Positions 49,271 to 60,640 of a DNA stretch of 64,000 bases are shown one piece after another. A program made the translations under genes and the position numbers. The DNA is from Clitoria ternatea (lineage: Eukaryota > Streptophyta > Magnoliopsida > Fabales > Fabaceae), in contig CM075671.1 in NCBI GenBank assembly GCA_037962975.1, positions 10,339,001 to 10,403,000 on the forward strand. Reading direction: 5' to 3'. A model generated the notes under the pieces. The model saw only the letters and a list, made by a program, of their open reading frames with translations. It searched no databases and had not been told where the DNA came from. The stretch's first letter is position 1. Every line of letters starts with the position of its first letter.

Positions 49271-49835
49271 GGGTGATCCTGACACTTGTTATATTTGTTG
49301 TTGAAGTGGATCCACATGACATGTTTATATGCATTAAGAAATTTAATTTAAGACCATGGCATAACATAAACATAGTACATTATAGGTGGTTGGGTTTTGT
49401 GTATTTAGCAAAAAATGTGATATGAATTGTGGAGGTCGATGAAATTGTGTGTTTGATGTAAACTATATGACTATGCACAATTATATATACAATGTTGTTT
49501 GGAATTATTATCTATTGCTTTTGGTATTACTTACCTCTCAAATTGTGTTTTCAGTGAACCAACAGGGAGATGGTGATGCGGGAGTGCGACTCTAGAGACG
49601 GAGAGTATGATGATGATTCCATATGAGAGTCTTTGAAGCATATGCATTTTGTATATTATATATAATGGTTATGTTTCTTTTGAGTGATGTTATCAAACTT
49701 ATAGTCCTTGGATGCCAATATGCATTTATTCATCATATGAATTATGCATTTTGTTGATTATGTGCATATGGTTGTTACATGGCACTTGAGGGACTTGAAT
49801 GGTAACTTATTGATGCAAAGTCCAAAAGGAGATCC

Positions 49836-49875
<40 letters not shown>

Positions 49876-49876
49876 C
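49836..49876. repeat. (TA)n(TG)n microsatellite
   Basis: About ten TA units pass directly into about ten TG units. Confidence 0.9.
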
Positions 49877-50285
49877 GCTTATACATGACAAAAAGTAAGT
49901 AGGTTGCCTTGTATTAATAGTGCATTTTATGTGATGGACAGGTTTTGTGGAAAAAGATTTGTGGTTTTGAACCACTTGGAGTGTGTTTTGATGATGTATG
50001 AATTTGTTATGGATGAGTTGTAAGTTGTATGGAAGTGAGAATTGATATAGTTATGTAATGGCTTTATGCATAAGCATGTGTATTTAAGGAACTTGAATAG
50101 TCATATTTTGATTTAGGGAAGTTTTGGATCTTTGGTTTAGAGGTTTTAGTCATATGGCATATTTAGTACTTGTTTGCAATGGTTTGGGACCAAAGCAATT
50201 GCATTTGGGATAGTTATGTTGACCACCTAGTCTAAATTGCATGAAAGATGCTTCTGCGTAGGGTTTTTGACATGACGTGATATCA

Positions 50286-50778
50286 CAACCACTAAGACAA
50301 CTGATTCTTTGAGACAAATAAGGAATAATATTAAATATAATATTTTCTATTCTTACATATATATATATAATAAAATAAAAACTTATATAACATATATATT
50401 ATAATGTATAAAATGTATTAATATATACATTAACGTTAAATATATTATTAACATTATATATTAAATATATATTATAACGTTAATGTATACATTAATGTTA
50501 TATACATTATAATGTATAATAAATATTATATTTTAATATATAATGTATACTAAATATTATATTTTTAATTGTTAAAAAATTATATAACTTTTTTATTTTA
50601 TGTAAAATATAAAAGATTAAAAAAAAGAATAGAAAGAAGGATATCTAAGTTATGTTATATATATATACATTATATAATTTTTTATTTTATTTTATGTATA
50701 TATATATGTAAGAATAGAAAGTATTGTATTTAATACTATTCCTTATTTGTCTTAAAGAATTAGTTGTTTTAGTGGTTG
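50286..50778. mobile_element. foldback-like element with ~80 base inverted repeats
   Basis: CAACCACTAAGACAAC at the left and the reverse complement of GTTGTTTTAGTGGTTG at the right open terminal inverted repeats that stay about 90% alike for roughly 80 bases. The ~330 base middle is almost pure A/T with many small palindromes (AATGTATACATT-like). Total 493 bases, no coding. Flanks (TATCA / CCATG) show no duplication, so the superfamily is uncertain; long TIRs suggest a Mutator-derived MITE. Confidence 0.7.
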
Positions 50779-51344
50779 CCATGACCCATGAGTGACAAGT
50801 TCAACTCCTAATGTGGGTGATTTTGTTAATTATTTTCCCCTAACAGGTGTAGAAATTTGACTAGTCAAATAGGATATGACAGATTCTACCCAGACCACTA
50901 AATATTTTTTTTCAACCTCAAAAGCCCAAATATTTTTAAAAAAGACCCTATTTTAGCCAAAAACCCCTTCTGTACATAAGTTTCTCAATTTTTAGAATTT
51001 TAAGTTAAAACCACTTGTAACAACTCACAATTAGGTGCTAGAGGTGGTGTGTAAAGTTTGGTAAGGATTGGAACCCATTTGAGTGAAATGAGGGGTGAGG
51101 TTGTTGAGTTTAAGGGTAAATTATATAGAAAAATTCTGCATAATTGGTGTGTATGGTTCAAGAATTAAGAGGCAATGCAAGATAAAATAACTAAGACTAA
51201 ACCATGAAGCATTTAGTGTGAGAAACATGTTAAATAACAAATTGTGTAGTGGTGAGATTGCATCTATAAAGATCTAAGCATTGCATGGATCAAGGCTACA
51301 AGGTAAAATGTGTTGAAAATAGCAAAATGGGGCAACAGAGGTCG

Positions 51345-51490
51345 ATCCACGGCTAGTGGGAAATTCCCATGGCCAGTGGACCTTTCTGTCTCAGGTTACA
51401 AATTTGTCTGCACGAAATCAGAGAATTCTACTGCCAGTGGGACATTCCCACCGCCAATGGGAAATTCCCACCGCTAGTGGATTCCACTAT
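51345..51490. repeat. array of GCCAGTGGGAAATTCCCA words
   Basis: Five or six overlapping copies of a word such as GGCTAGTGGGAAATTCCCAT, GGCCAGTGG, GCCAGTGGGACATTCCCACC, GCCAATGGGAAATTCCCACC and GCTAGTGG. The core GGGAAATTCCC is palindromic, as is CCACTGGC around it. The array ends directly at TATAAAT (51488-51494). Confidence 0.8.
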
Positions 51491-51494
51491 AAAT
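51488..51494 (+). promoter_or_regulatory. TATA box of the outer LTR
   Basis: TATAAAT in CCACTATAAATGCATA, directly after the palindrome array and 295 bases before the LTR end at 51788. Confidence 0.5.
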
Positions 51495-51793
51495 GCATAT
51501 TTTTTTTATGTTTTGTGCCATGATCTTATCCCTTATGGTCTCCTATGCCTAGTACTTCATCAATACAACTATTGTACCCTTTCTTGACATTTCCTTACAA
51601 GTTTTAGGCTTTCGTTTGCATGAGATGTACTTGGTTTTATATGGTATTTTTGCTTACCTTTACTTTTGACTTCGCGTGTATTTAAAATGATGTTTGACAC
51701 CTTAGGGGTGGACTTATATTTGTATTACAAGTGTCAAACGCTAAAAATTCCCTTTGAAAATTTAAACAAATTAGGAAGGGATCCCACAGTTTA

Positions 51794-52573
51794 CATGGCA
51801 GAGCACTTGGTTGAAAATAGCATACCATACGAAAACTAACAGACAAAATGAGGTCTTAAATTGGACACTTGAGACTTATCTACTATATTTTAGTTTAAGG
51901 TTTAGGGTCTAGGCTGATTTTTTACCATGGGCGGAATATCGGTATAATACAATCTTTCAATACGCCTTTTGAGGTAGTTTATGGTAGATCCCCCCTCCCC
52001 CATCACTAACAAGATTTATTCCGGGTGAAACGCTTGTGGAAGCAGTGGCACGCGACCTCAGAGATAGAGACAACGCTTTGACACAACTAAAGTTTCATTT
52101 AAAATGCACTCAAGATCAGATGGCTCACTATGCCAATGCACACAGATCACCGATGGACCATCATCCAGGTGACTATGTTTATTTGAAGATCAGACCACAT
52201 CGCCAACTCTCTATGCCTACCAAACTACACCCAAACTCTCAGTCAAATATTATGGTCCATCCAAAATCCTCAAAAAAATTGGTGTTGTAGCTTATCAATT
52301 ACAATTATCGGCAGAAGCAAGACTACACCTGGTATTCCATGTCTCTTAAAAAAGCGGTGGGCAACCATTGAGTGGAAGCAAGTTTACCAGTAGAATGCAA
52401 ATTCCACAGGAGCCCTATCAACCTAGTAATGTGTTGGGCACTAGAGTGCTCACTCACGATGGGACTAGAATACTACAAGTTCTCATGAGTTGGTAAGGAA
52501 GACACCACCGCCATGCAGTCTCAATTTTCAGATTTTGACCTTGAGGACAAAGTTGTTTTAGAGGAGGAAGTAT
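51794..52573 (+). pseudogene. gypsy integrase C-terminal part and pol end
   Basis: Continues the integrase interrupted at 41729. Pieces: WTLETYLLYF, FLPWAEYRYNT, then FEVVYGR in another frame, GETLVEAVARDLRDRDNALTQ and GDYVYLKIRPHRQLS (the C-terminal DNA-binding GPY-type region), and VVAYQLQLSAEARLH in a shifted frame. Within 52036-52290 the frame is open for 84 codons. Stops and shifts make it inactive. A short acidic end (FSDFDLEDKVVLEEEVLL) leads to the 3' LTR. Confidence 0.8.
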
Positions 52574-52899
52574 TGTTAGGCCTCAGGATACTAGCAACAA
52601 GTCAAAAAGCAAGTCAAAAGTGTATCATAGGAAGAAGGGAAAAAACAAATTTGTTAGGTTTGCTATTAATTAGTTGTTGTAACAGAAGATGCCTAATTTG
52701 TTTAGACCAATCTTCTTTAAATAGGTCCTCTTTGTAGGAAAAGGGGGGAGGATTCATATTCTTCTTTGTTAACATTTGGATCAAATTCTAAGGTGAAAGG
52801 AATAGTCTCCTTTGTATATTATTTTTCTACATTCAATAAAATTTAGGGACAAATAAAACCTTTTTTTTTTTCCCGTCATACCTACCTAAGAACCTAACA
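52574..52899 (+). repeat. 3' LTR of the gypsy element, 326 bp
   Basis: Perfect inverted ends TGTTAGG and CCTAACA. Immediately upstream is the purine-rich AGAGGAGGAAG (polypurine tract). A TTTAAATAGGTCCTC box and an AATAAA-like CAATAAAATTTAGGG signal occupy the expected U3 and R positions. The length is typical of short-LTR chromoviruses. The 5' partner is not in the window. Confidence 0.8.
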
Positions 52900-53588
52900 A
52901 AAATATGTTTTTCTTCTTCTTTCAGCTATACAATACATGGTAAAAATTGAAAAAATGTCGTTTTGATTTTGTTGTTCAGTTATGAATGTAGCACAACAAT
53001 CTTAATTTACTAATGTATTTATGGGAATGGGAGAGCAAAAAAGGCAAAAATTTTTTAGAGTGCAAGAGTAGTACTTCTTAAAAAAAAAGGAAGAGTCTAC
53101 GTAGTACACTTTTTTTTTTTGGATTTGCATGGTTTATCAATGTACTACACAGTATTCTTTTATTACTGATATTATCCCCACCTGATTTAATAGACGAGTT
53201 GTGATATTGAGTTAATCCAGAATCATGTACTTAAGGTATTCAAACTCTATTTTAGACCATTGGTTTTGATTTTGAATGATATAATATGCAAAGTTGGATC
53301 TTGATATATTACGTGTTTTCATTTGTCAGTAATATGTGTGTATATATTAGTAATTAGTGTCCGATGAATATGCACAGAACCGTCACTATATTCATTAATT
53401 TGATTTGACTGAATAATAACAGATCAATTTTTGGAAAGCAAGTCTCAGAACAACCATCACAAATCTCAATCCTGCACTTGATACTATATACAATGTACAC
53501 GTAAGGTTATGGAATCAAGAATCTACAAGAGAATCCAACCATTATATCTCGATACTAGACACATAATTTGACTTTATTTTGTTAGAAG
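52900..53588. other. spacer 3' of the IQD gene
   Basis: AT-rich; contains the presumed 3' UTR of the IQD gene (minus strand). No other feature seen. Confidence 0.45.
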
Positions 53589-56500
53589 TTACACCACATT
53601 AGAAGCTTTGAATGTGCCAAATGTAATTTCAGTTCTGATTCCTACTTGCTTTTGTTTTTGCTTAATATCCTTGCTAGCATTACTTGAACCATCTCTCTTG
53701 CTTGCCTGTGGAAGCATAAACATTATATTTAGAACATGCTAGAGATTGAAATATACAATACAAGAAACATACTCATGCATACTAAGCAAGACCATATCGA
53801 TTTAAAAATCATTTAATCCACAAACATTTTTTTTTGGTTCAAGCACATATATATCCTTTACAAGAAACAATTTTATTTGAGTCGGTAACATCTATATCAT
53901 GGTGGAACTAATTATTTTAAGAAATTTTTTCCATCCATAAAACTTGGAAACAACAAAATACCTTATTTGAGGATATTCAAATATGTATTATTCGAACCAA
54001 TAACAAGTTGTTATTGAATGCACAAACATGATTATGTATTTGATGGCATGTGAACTAATGAAGATATTCTGACCTTTGGCTGCTCTTCATGGAGCTGATA
54101 ACTTGGCACTGTTTTCCGCCTTGATACAGTTCTCCTAGCTCTGAAGTTGGTCTTTGTTGTAGGTGTTTTTAAGCTAAATTTGTCCTCTCGTGAATTTATT
54201 GAATAGTTGTCAAACTCAAAATGAAGTGGCACTTCATTTGATCCGCAACTCTCCTTTTCTTCCCCTGCAGCATCTAAAAATCTTGTCTTGATGGTGAATT
54301 TGTGATTGCTGTTAGAAGGGTCATGATTCTGCATAGCATGGCTTTCAACTGATGAGGTCTCGGGAAGGCGTGTTGCCATCCAACGCTCAAGCCAGCTCCA
54401 ACTCATGTTTGGTTCCATGCTGTTGAGTTTTGTTGATTTTCTCTTTGAGCAGATTCGTAGCTGCATCAACCAATATTAGTATTCTGCATTGTTATTATAA
54501 CTGGACCAAACCAATTGAGCCAGTTGAATCGTGACTGGATTAAATGATTAATTTAAATTAATTTTTTATTGTAACCGTTTAATTAAGGTTTGATCCTCAG
54601 TTTAAAAAGATTGGTATTTTGTATCCACCCTTTTATCCTTTTTGTGAATGAAATAGTTATTGAATGTTTACCTGTTGTGAGAAAGCATAAGCTAGTGCTC
54701 TTTCCCTTCTGGTTGATGCCTCCATTCTATTCTGCATCCTCATTTTTGAAACATAACTACTTACGGTGCTGTCATCCCAGTCTTCCTGAGAGTGTCCATG
54801 TTATTAAAATTTAGCTTAATAGAAATTTGATTAGTAGTAAATTATAATCAATGTTTCAACAATATGCATAATTGTGTATGTAACCCTTCCAAATTCCTCC
54901 TGTAACGATATTAGAAGTTGTTTACAATACTATGGATCCACATATAAACTCAAATTCAGCTATTCTAAAGTTCGGGTACACTTAAAGAAAAAAAGTGTAG
55001 AATAATAACCCTTAATTAGAAAATCAACAGTTGATATTTTAACAAGTCAATGATTTGTTATATATGCTTTATGTATTTTTATCACAACCTTTATCCTCTA
55101 AGATCTTTGTCCAAGTGTAAGTAACTTACCTCTTCATTGATATACCGAATCTTTCCTTGAAACAGTACCTAAATCATTTATAAACCCGGCCTCTTGGATC
55201 TCATTATATTATATAGCCTTTTAATATTTTTCAACATTTTTTTTAATGTTATATTTTTTATAAAAAATAGAAAATGGGTCTGATCCACTGGATCCGACTA
55301 GCCCACAAAATAAACACAATGGATTATCAAAATAATTATAGGTCTATATTATTTTTGAACCTTTTATCCTATATCATAAAGTTTAATGTAGACTAAACTC
55401 ATAAAACTCGTTCAAGTTTTATAAAAACTTAAATTTTTACAGATTTTAATTAGACTTAATTATTTTCTTTTAACTCCAAATTTATCCTACTTTTTTATAT
55501 TACCTTATGGAACTCATTATCTTGGGAATTAACAGTATATTTAACTTTTGGTTGTGTAAAAAACAAATTGGAAAAAAGTGCCTAGGAGGAAGATAAAATT
55601 TCTAAAATCAACCTCACATTGAATTCATAAAAAAAAAGGACTTGGGCTGGCACCAAATTAATTATAAGTTAGTTGATCTAGACACATTTAGAATGCAGAA
55701 TAAACTAACCTAAAGTGTGATTAATTAAGTTAACAAGTTGACCATCTTTACCACTCGTATGGTTTTTGCTTTTTCGTTTTCCAAAAAAATTGATAAAATA
55801 TTATCCTCACTTTACTTAAATCATCTGAAGTTTAATGTATTATGTTACTATGTAAGGCAAGATATCTTAAAAGGTAATTCTCTAGTTTCTCTGTCCTTTT
55901 CTTCTTAATTCATTCACTTGAGCATATTTGAAGTTCTCTTTTAACCAAAATCTCACGTGGTAGTTGTTCACAAAGCATCATTTGTCTTCTGCTATACCTT
56001 TTGCTTTGTTACTTGAGTTCTGTTCCTGCGCTGAATACGGTGGCAAATGCTCATTTTTTCTCCTTCAACTGAGAAAACTTCAGTTGAATTCCCAGTTTGA
56101 ACTTCAACTGAAGAGCCCATGGACTTTCTGTCTGGACTTTTCATCACTAAATGGAGCTCCTCTTTATCAGTATTCGATCTGATTTCTTCATTTTGACGCC
56201 TCAGCTGAAACGTGCAGCATATTAGTGATGTTAATTGGTAAGAAATACTCCTCATGCATGGGTCAAACATGCTATGAATCACATGCATATTAAACATAAG
56301 ATTATGTTATATAGTTCTAATTAGTAGCCATTGACCTTTTTCATAGACAATACAAAATAAGAAAGGTTGAGGGAATGAAAATAGGAGAAATGAATAAAGT
56401 GGAAGGGGTGAAAATTGACATTGTTAGATGAATGGTTCTTTATTCATTTTGCTTTAGAGGAAACTTAAGTGTAATTTTTTCTGTGTGTTTTTGGTGTTAT

Positions 56501-57653
56501 TCTCCCATCAGAATTGAAGTTTTCCCTCATTATTGTGTGAGTTATTGAGATAAAATTCCGATTCTGGTTGAAAAATAACACCAAAAACATCATAAGAGCT
56601 ACTACCAAGTTTTGTCCTTTTCTTTATTCTCTCTTTTAAGTTTTGCAAATTTCATTCATGCCATGCAAACCTTGAAATCAACTAACCTTAATAGTAAACA
56701 AACATATAAGCGCATGAAAATATGCTCAAATACTTTCACAAATTTTGCTTGGAGGAAGATATGTCTTCTGATATGAATAGGAAAAATTGATTTAATTAAA
56801 GTTTGGTGAACTAACCAGGAAGCTTCTAAATGCTGACTGAATAAGAATAGCTGCTTCTTCCTCATTAAAAGATTTGGAAAAGTTTGAATTTGGACTTTTC
56901 TGTGTTACTACATTCTCCACAGTTTCTTCACTCTTGGTGTCCCCTTTGTCACTGAATTCCTCCTGTATGGACTGTGTAACCGTGACTTCTGAACTCTTAA
57001 CAGAAGCTGAATCTTCCTCTGCAACCACTGAATTGATAAATTCATCACCACACAAATATGATCTAACAGATACCCATCTTCTATTTTCACCACTATTGCG
57101 TCTCACCTGTTAGCATGGCATAATTCAAAGCTGATTTATTCATTCAAATCTCATCATGCACTCTATAGTGAGACACAGAACTAGTGTTACTAAAACTTAA
57201 CAGATCATTAACTAGGTTAGGAAACAAGGTACTTAGTGAATGTATTAATGGTTGAACTAAACATTGATTGAACTGATTAACTTATTATACATTAAAAAGT
57301 TAAAAAATATAATTTAATCAATATAGTTAGTTAATTTAACCAGTTAAACCATTAGTGTAAGGTTTAACCGACTAAATCACCAAATAAATTGATGAGACTA
57401 TTGGATTTCACCGGCCTGGCTCGACCTAGCCAGACCACCCGTTACCACATGGTTCATAACTATGCTCAGAGCAATGAACTGGAACAGAAAGAAAATTGCA
57501 TGTTTAGTAACATAACATGTGCAATTGTGCTCTATACAGAGAAGACAGAAGGAGAGAAGCTAAGGAACTTTTTAGACTCACTTTGCTTTCATGAGACCCA
57601 AAAGAACGATTTCTGGAGAAGACACTTCTCACCAACTCACCAGTGAAACCCAT
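53589..57653 (-). CDS. IQD (IQ67-domain) calmodulin-binding protein
   Basis: Six exons, all joined in phase 0 at GT-AG introns: 57582-57653, 56816-57106, 55998-56204, 54672-54785, 54074-54460, 53589-53705, giving 395 residues. Plant IQD proteins bind calmodulin and act as scaffolds at microtubules, membranes or the nucleus. Seen here: an N-terminus MGFTGELVRSVFSRNRSFG of one IQD subgroup; acidic residues; an IQ motif around residues 113-124 (IQSAFRSFL then LRRQ), interrupted after Leu121 by the phase-0 intron that is conserved in this family; RRERALAYAFSQQ and WSWLERWMATRLPE near 215-255; and a basic RRTVSRRKTVPSYQ stretch typical of the C-terminal DUF4005 region. Only one good IQ repeat is visible, so calcium-independent binding may rest on it. 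Which IQD number applies is not settled. Confidence 0.92.
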
Positions 57654-58000
57654 TTTAGTTAAGAAGAGAGAAAAACCTTGACAAATTCCCCATGATATTG
57701 TCCCCAACCATATTAATATACCAATGCACATAATGTGGAGGATGCTACATTATTGTTAGGATTGGATAAAGTATAATAAATAAAGTAACACTCTTACTTG
57801 ATCCCACAACATTAAACATTAAATAAAGTTGTTTTTTAAAGGTTACACGAAACTGTCAACTTTATATATATATAGCTAGAGAGAGACCACATGTAAACTA
57901 GAAATAAGCTTGATCATTATGATCTGTGTGCAGGGGAATGCAGAGCTGGAGTGGTACCTAAAACACCCCAGAAAATAATAGAAGCTGGAAAGTAAAAGAG
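57654..58000 (-). promoter_or_regulatory. upstream region of the IQD gene with possible TATA box
   Basis: On the minus strand CTATATATATATAAAG (about 57863-57878) lies ~210 bases before the ATG at 57653, a plausible TATA box with a 5' UTR of normal length. No other element can be named with confidence. Confidence 0.35.
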
Positions 58001-60640
58001 ATAAAAGGGGATGGATTTGAGTGCATGTTTTTATTGCTTTTGTAATATACTTTTTGGCACATGGTTTGCATCTTATAGGCTTTCATAAAGCTTACTTGTT
58101 ACTGGGGTTATGCCTATTATTCCTTTCTGGTTACTGCTTCTTCTGCCATAGAGGTGCCTTTTTTATTTTTCTTCGTTACTTTAGTTTGATGCTAGTGGCT
58201 TTGGGGACAGGTTAGGAAGGCAGAAAATTTTTTCCATGGATTCTTCACTATCAATTCTCAAATGCTTTTGCAGGTGTGTGTGTTTCTTTTATTTTGGATG
58301 AACCCGTAAAATGGCAAAGGTACAATGTGTGAAATGCTGATAAATGGTAACTCATAATAATTCACAAGTCATTTTTTTTTTTTAGCTGTGTGCCTTTATG
58401 AAGAAGTTTATGCCTAAGTGTATGGTAGAGTGATAAAAATAATTTGTTTAACTTAATATATTCAGTTCAAAATTGGGTAGAATTAAGGACAATAAATTTT
58501 TAATATCCTGAAAATAAATCAATTCATTATTATGACCCGGAATTAGTTACAAGTATTTAAGATATTATATATGATAGGCTAAATACATGTTTAAGTTTTA
58601 AGATCCTAAAATAAAACATGACAATTATTATCATTAGGTTATACGTCTCTTTAATGATATATTTAATAATACTTATATATAAAGTTTACCTTTTAATATA
58701 TTTTAAACGTATATTTAATTTAATTATTATTAATAAAATATTTAAAGGTATATTTAATAAAATATTATAAATTTCCTAATTATCTTTTTCTCAGACATAT
58801 GATGTTTATCTTCTCTTTTAGATTTTTAGATTTAAGTGTCCGTACATGTTCTATTTATAAAAATAGTAGACGGTGGAGCTACCATTTCATCAATTATGTA
58901 GTTCCGATCTAACTTATTACTTTTTTTAGAAAAAATATTAGGTGAAAATGAAAACATTAAATTTGGGCTATAAAAATTATACATCGATAATTATAATTAT
59001 AAATTTTTTAAAATTATATGATCACTTAAAAATTTATATAACTTTAAAATATTTTAATCTTTTAATATATAAGAAGATATCAATTCAAATTTATACTCAT
59101 ATGACCAATATATACATCGACCTCTCTATATATATATGAGATGATTATTTTAAATTTAGCTTTACATTTCATTATGTGTTAGGATTTACTAATAGTAACA
59201 AAAAATAATAAATGCGGATCAGATTGATACAAATTAAATATAAGTTTCATGTGTAAAAAATAAAGTGCAGTGACTCTAACAGAAATTAAAAGTTATTTTA
59301 TATCAAAAATATTTTTTGTAAAAAAATAAAACAAATGATTTTTTTAGTTTAGATAAGAAATAAGCTAGATTCTCTTAATAAATAAATGAAACTTCACTTG
59401 ATACATGCAATCACTTGTGAGTTTTATTCTAATTAATTAGATTTGCGTATACCTTTTTTTTTTTTTTTAAATGACTTTGGAATGGAGGTAGATCCCTTTC
59501 CTTAAACTATTTCTGAAAAGCTGTTACAAAAAAATCATTGGTGGTCCATGAGTTTTTAAATGAGTATCATTGATTTAGAATTATCAAAATAAGTTGAATG
59601 TAATGAGATTCAACCTGTAAAATAGACACACTTAAACATAAAATTGGTAAGTTGAATGTGTTTTTCAAACTTTCTAGACAGTAATTGGTGAAACATAATG
59701 CAGCTAAGTTCACAAAAGAACAAACTTTTACAGGCTTTGGTTGGACCACTGGTCTGAAATTATTCCGGGTTATTTTTCACCCAACAAAACCCTATTTGGC
59801 TAAAATGATGCCACTCTCCCCATGAAATTATATGATTAGAAACAATTTTTTAAATTAAAAATTTAAAAAACTGTAACTGAAAATATAAAACTAAAATCAG
59901 TTTTAATAATTAAAAAAAAGCCTTCAAAATAAAGTTTTAATAAAAATTTCAAATCTCAAAACAAAAGCAACACCAAAATGGACCTAATATTCAATTAAGA
60001 GAGTTTTGCCGCTAGCTATAGATAGTGTGACATAAAATATTTAAAAAATAACCTAATGGTTTAAATATAGAAACATGATTCGTGAAACATATAAAAAAAC
60101 CTAGATCCGTAATCTCAACCATATGTTAATTTTTCTCATTACTGTATTTGGATTCACCATAGTTAAATTTACTTCTCCATTGGTGTTCTTTCGATAGTTG
60201 AACTCTATATATTGGTGCCGATAAAAAAATATCTTTCTTAAAAGCATACACGTATAATAAAGGTGTATTAGCGGGTGATGTTTTAAGTGGTATATGTTTG
60301 ATTTTCTTTATGTAAAGTCTTAGGTTCGAGTCTTAAATATGGAAAAAAATTCTGTTTTTTTTTCCTCATTTCCTATTCTCCTTCATTTTCTAATCCACAC
60401 AACAGTGTCTCCTCTTCTTCCCCACCATTCATCTCCTCAATTACCTTATGTTGGGTGCTCTATTTTAAGAGAACAATATACCATTGTGTTCGTGAAAAAT
60501 AAATTTGAAAAATTGATTTATTAGTGGGGTTGATGAATTTATAGGCAAAGTTAACAATCATTTGTTATATCTGATATGGGAGTAGTTAGATGTCATTATC
60601 ATTGTATGAAAATATAGAATGAATGGTGTTTCAGGTTCAA
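58001..60640. other. intergenic, AT-rich, no gene
   Basis: Long A/T runs and no family-matching frame. A Pol III B-box-like GGTTCGAGTC at 60323-60332 preceded by TTTTAAGTGG is the only distinct signal (see findings). Confidence 0.45.

Larger units (their letters stand above)
48351..50285. other. LTR-like non-coding sequence, affiliation unresolved
   Basis: No coding frame. It carries the repeat array at 49075-49270, a (TA)n(TG)n run at 49836-49876, and a GTGAACCAACAGGGAGATGGTGATGC block (49555) that mirrors the CCAGTGACAGGGAGGATG block of the neighbouring LTRs. Belongs either to the 45347 LTR, to the outer LTR, or to a further nested one. Confidence 0.4.
41730..51788 (+). mobile_element. LTR-type insertion in gypsy integrase, itself holding further LTRs
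   Basis: Starts TGTAACATCCT and ends GGATCCCACA, flanked by the perfect duplication GTTTA (41725-41729 and 51789-51793); removing it restores the integrase reading (ELF then TWQS). No gag or pol is found inside, so it looks like a very long solo LTR, or its remnant, enlarged by nested insertions at 41995 and 45347 and probably others. A TATA box TATAAAT at 51488-51494 lies 295 bases before its end. The segments that belong to the outer element itself are 41730-41994, about 44956-45346, and an undetermined part ending at 51788. Confidence 0.75.
39498..52899 (+). mobile_element. Ty3-gypsy element (chromovirus-like), 5' truncated and split by insertions
   Basis: Pieces in order: RT end and RNase H (39498-39920), RNase H end (40617-40639 and 41040-41100), integrase zinc finger and core start (41100-41729), integrase core end and C-terminal part (51794-52320), then 3' LTR (52574-52899). 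They join into one pol when three insertions are set aside: hAT at 39921, copia solo LTR at 40640 and an LTR block at 41730. Wording such as LEQRITTKNQLNWL, VVDALSRI and GDYVYLKIRPHRQLS fits plant chromoviruses of the short-LTR kind. The 5' LTR, gag, protease and RT start are missing. Confidence 0.8.

Noticed and set aside
58021..58215. 64-codon hydrophobic open frame resembling a small membrane protein
   Set aside because: No Met-ATG context, no family resemblance, composition follows the local T-rich sequence.
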